NCBI RefSeq assembly: GCF_000308595.1
Contig: NZ_BAGA01000140.1
Location: 1 to 33,095, forward strand
Reading direction: 5' to 3'
Length of the DNA stretch: 33,095 nucleotides
Origin: Nocardia higoensis NBRC 100133
Lineage (GTDB): Bacteria > Actinomycetota > Actinomycetes > Mycobacteriales > Mycobacteriaceae
The position numbers were made by a program, and so were the translations under genes. A model generated the notes under the pieces. It saw only the letters and a program-made list of their open reading frames with translations. It was not told the origin of the DNA and searched no databases. Shown here in pieces: positions 31,426-33,095 of this stretch. How positions within the stretch are numbered: position 1 is the stretch's first letter; each line of letters opens with the position of its first letter.

Positions 31426-33095
31426 CTACTCGTCGCTGTCGTCGGAGGCGCCCGCGGAATCGGAGGTCTGCTCGGCCTTCTCGGGCTTGTCCTTCGGCTC
31501 GCACTTGACCACCGGGATGGGGTCGTATTTCACCGTGCGGGTGGTCCGGGAGACCTCGGCGCCGGTGGCGCGATCGGTGATGATCCTGGTGTCGGAGATG
31601 GTGAAACCGGGAGCGCCTTCGGTGGCGATGCAGTCGTCGCCCTCGGGCAGGGTGATGGTCTGCGGCTCGGTGGGCTTGGTGCGCTCGCCGGTGATCGACT
31701 CCACGTTCACCGTCTTGGTGCCCCACAGCCGCACGGTGACCTGCGAGCTGGTGGTGAACGCTTCGATGTAGACACCGGATTCGGTGTTGTTGCGGAACTT
31801 CAGGTCGATGGCGCCGTCGAAGACGGTGGCTTCACGCGCGGCCGGATAGCGCGAGATGTAGTAGCTGTGCTCGGTGTGGCCCGCGTCCTCGAGGCCGGCG
31901 AAATAGGCGGCGTTGTACAGGGTGGTGGCGAACTGGCTGATGCCGCCGCCGACCGCGGTGCTCGGCCTGCCGTGGTCGATGATGCCTGATTCGACGTAGC
32001 CCTCGGCGGCGCCGCGCGGGCCGGTGAATTCGTTGAGGGAGAAGGTATCTCCCGGCTTCACCACCGCGCCGTCGACCTTCGCGGCCACGGTCGCGATATT
32101 GATGCCGGACGGCCCGCTGAAACCGCCGGTGGTGAATTCGCCCATCGGCTCGACGATGCCGAGCTTCTCGGCGGCCTCGGTGGTCAGCTTCGGGTCCGCT
32201 TTCGCGTAGACGGCGGGGGCGCTGCGGTCGGTGGCGACCAGCAGGGCGGGCAGTTGTTCGAGCGTCCTGGCCCAGTCGACCTTCTCGCCGACGACGGCGG
32301 GCACGACGGTGGGCTTGCCGCCGCTGATCTCGAAGGTCGCGTCCTTCGGCTCGACCTCCGACTCCTTCAGCTGCGGTTCGAGCGCGGCGATCGCGGCGTT
32401 CTGGTCGTAGCCGACGGTGAGCCCGCCGCGGCCGTCGGAGGTGAAGGAGAGCACGGTGGCGATCTGTGCGGGGGTGAGCACGGCGTCGCGGCCCTTGCCC
32501 TTGAAAACGATGTTGCCGCTGACCGCCGGCTGGGCGATTTCGCGCAGGGCACGGTCCACGGCTTCGGCGGTGACGGCGACGGGGGCCGGCACCACGGGCA
32601 GGATCAGCGATTCGCCGTCCATCCAGTGCTCGATCAGCACGGTGCGCGCCTCGGGACGATCCATGACGCGGCCGGTGGCGGGCGGGACGGCCACGGGCGT
32701 GCCGTTGTCGAAGCGGATGGCGCCTTCGACGGTGGGCCGGTCGTGGGTCGCCAGGGCGTCGAGCTGCTTGCCCAGCGCGGCCTCGTCGACGGTGCTCGCG
32801 ACCCGGACCTCGCGGGTGCCGAAGAGCGAGACGAAGCGGGTCAGCGGGTTCAGGGGCTGGCCGCCGATCCGATCCCAGGTGCCGTCCCAGTCGACGCCGA
32901 GGCCCGCGGCGGCGGGGACCATGCTGTCGCGCGCATCGCCGAGGTGCAGCACGACCTCCTGGCTGTCGCGCCCTTCCAGGGCGCTGCGCAATTTCGCGTC
33001 GGCGGCGTCGACGTCCATGCCGCCGATGTCGACACCGGCGACGACGACTCCGCGGGGCACTTCACCGGCGGACATCACGGTGTCGGTCAGGTAGG
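31426..33095 (-). CDS. VanW-family cell-wall protein, 5' end outside the window
   Basis: At least 556 residues in frame to the window edge. It contains extracellular PG_binding_4-type repeats (GVDIGGMDVDAADAKL; DRALREIAQPAVSGNIVFKG) and then the VanW domain, about residues 330-460 of the visible part: VVKPGDTFSLNEFTGPRG, GGGISQFATTLYNAAYFAGL and SYYISRYPAAREATVF. The tail is acidic and low complexity. Family members have an N-terminal membrane anchor before the PRGVVVAGVDIGG segment, which here lies beyond the edge. The role in peptidoglycan metabolism is suggested by domains only; despite the name, no link to vancomycin resistance is implied. Confidence 0.9.
   Translation of the reverse strand, partial: YLTDTVMSAGEVPRGVVVAGVDIGGMDVDAADAKLRSALEGRDSQEVVLHLGDARDSMVPAAAGLGVDWDGTWDRIGGQPLNPLTRFVSLFGTREVRVASTVDEAALGKQLDALATHDRPTVEGAIRFDNGTPVAVPPATGRVMDRPEARTVLIEHWMDGESLILPVVPAPVAVTAEAVDRALREIAQPAVSGNIVFKGKGRDAVLTPAQIATVLSFTSDGRGGLTVGYDQNAAIAALEPQLKESEVEPKDATFEISGGKPTVVPAVVGEKVDWARTLEQLPALLVATDRSAPAVYAKADPKLTTEAAEKLGIVEPMGEFTTGGFSGPSGINIATVAAKVDGAVVKPGDTFSLNEFTGPRGAAEGYVESGIIDHGRPSTAVGGGISQFATTLYNAAYFAGLEDAGHTEHSYYISRYPAAREATVFDGAIDLKFRNNTESGVYIEAFTTSSQVTVRLWGTKTVNVESITGERTKPTEPQTITLPEGDDCIATEGAPGFTISDTRIITDRATGAEVSRTTRTVKYDPIPVVKCEPKDKPEKAEQTSDSAGASDDSDE

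Overview
The window is a high-GC actinobacterial chromosome segment, most likely from Nocardia or a close mycolic-acid-bearing relative. The evidence is a FadE5-type acyl-CoA dehydrogenase, two secreted DUF4185 (GH183-type) proteins, a VanW/PG_binding_4 protein, DUF6301-like genes, and frequent GTG/TTG starts. Everything here is read by eye from sequence; no database search was run.

Left part (1-16.5 kb) is ordinary, tightly packed backbone. It opens with the 3' part of an alpha/beta hydrolase gene. Next is a leftward operon of a thiolase-like protein (TLP1 type), an enoyl-CoA hydratase and a TetR regulator, with a strong palindrome just upstream. Then come a secreted DUF4185 protein, a SAM methyltransferase, a small hydrolase, fadE5 with a good terminator, a VapBC-type toxin-antitoxin pair, a phosphotransferase and an Rpn-family nuclease. 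A leftward vitamin B12 operon ends this part: cobalamin riboswitch, BtuF lipoprotein, BtuC permease, BtuD ATPase, and an unusual fusion of a PhnP-like metallo-beta-lactamase-fold domain to CobU. All four genes overlap by 1-4 bases.

Middle part (16.5-26.7 kb) is an accessory, rearranged region with visibly lower GC in places. It starts with a second complete DUF4185 gene and ends with a broken DUF4185 3' end; another DUF4185 3' end lies just inside. Between them are a truncated IS1634-type transposase, a degenerate IS481 copy, an IS5-type element with matching inverted repeats, and two repeats of the arrangement 'C-terminal toxin-like segment followed by a DUF6301-like gene', one with a YbjN-like (TY-Chap) gene. 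The better preserved toxin has a nuclease-like D...ExK motif, has lost its 5' end to the IS5-type element, and is split by a +1 frameshift at a run of seven A. To its right are phage tail gene remnants: a lysozyme-like/tape-measure fusion, a structural protein and a tail-assembly-like protein, with a lipoprotein gene inserted on the opposite strand.

Right part (26.7-33.1 kb) returns to backbone-like genes. It has two small secreted proteins that share a TGSA-x-x-L motif (one built from a 39-residue repeat), a DUF6572-like protein, an AAA+/DUF4143 ATPase, and a gene-poor kilobase. That kilobase holds six head-to-tail ~23-bp repeats and a compact potentially structured RNA. The window ends inside a VanW-family protein.

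Most promising for follow-up: the PhnP-like/CobU fusion under B12 control, the 23-bp repeat array upstream of the DUF4143 ATPase, the structured element at 29.8 kb, and the decaying toxin/DUF6301 cassettes with their frameshifted nuclease toxin.
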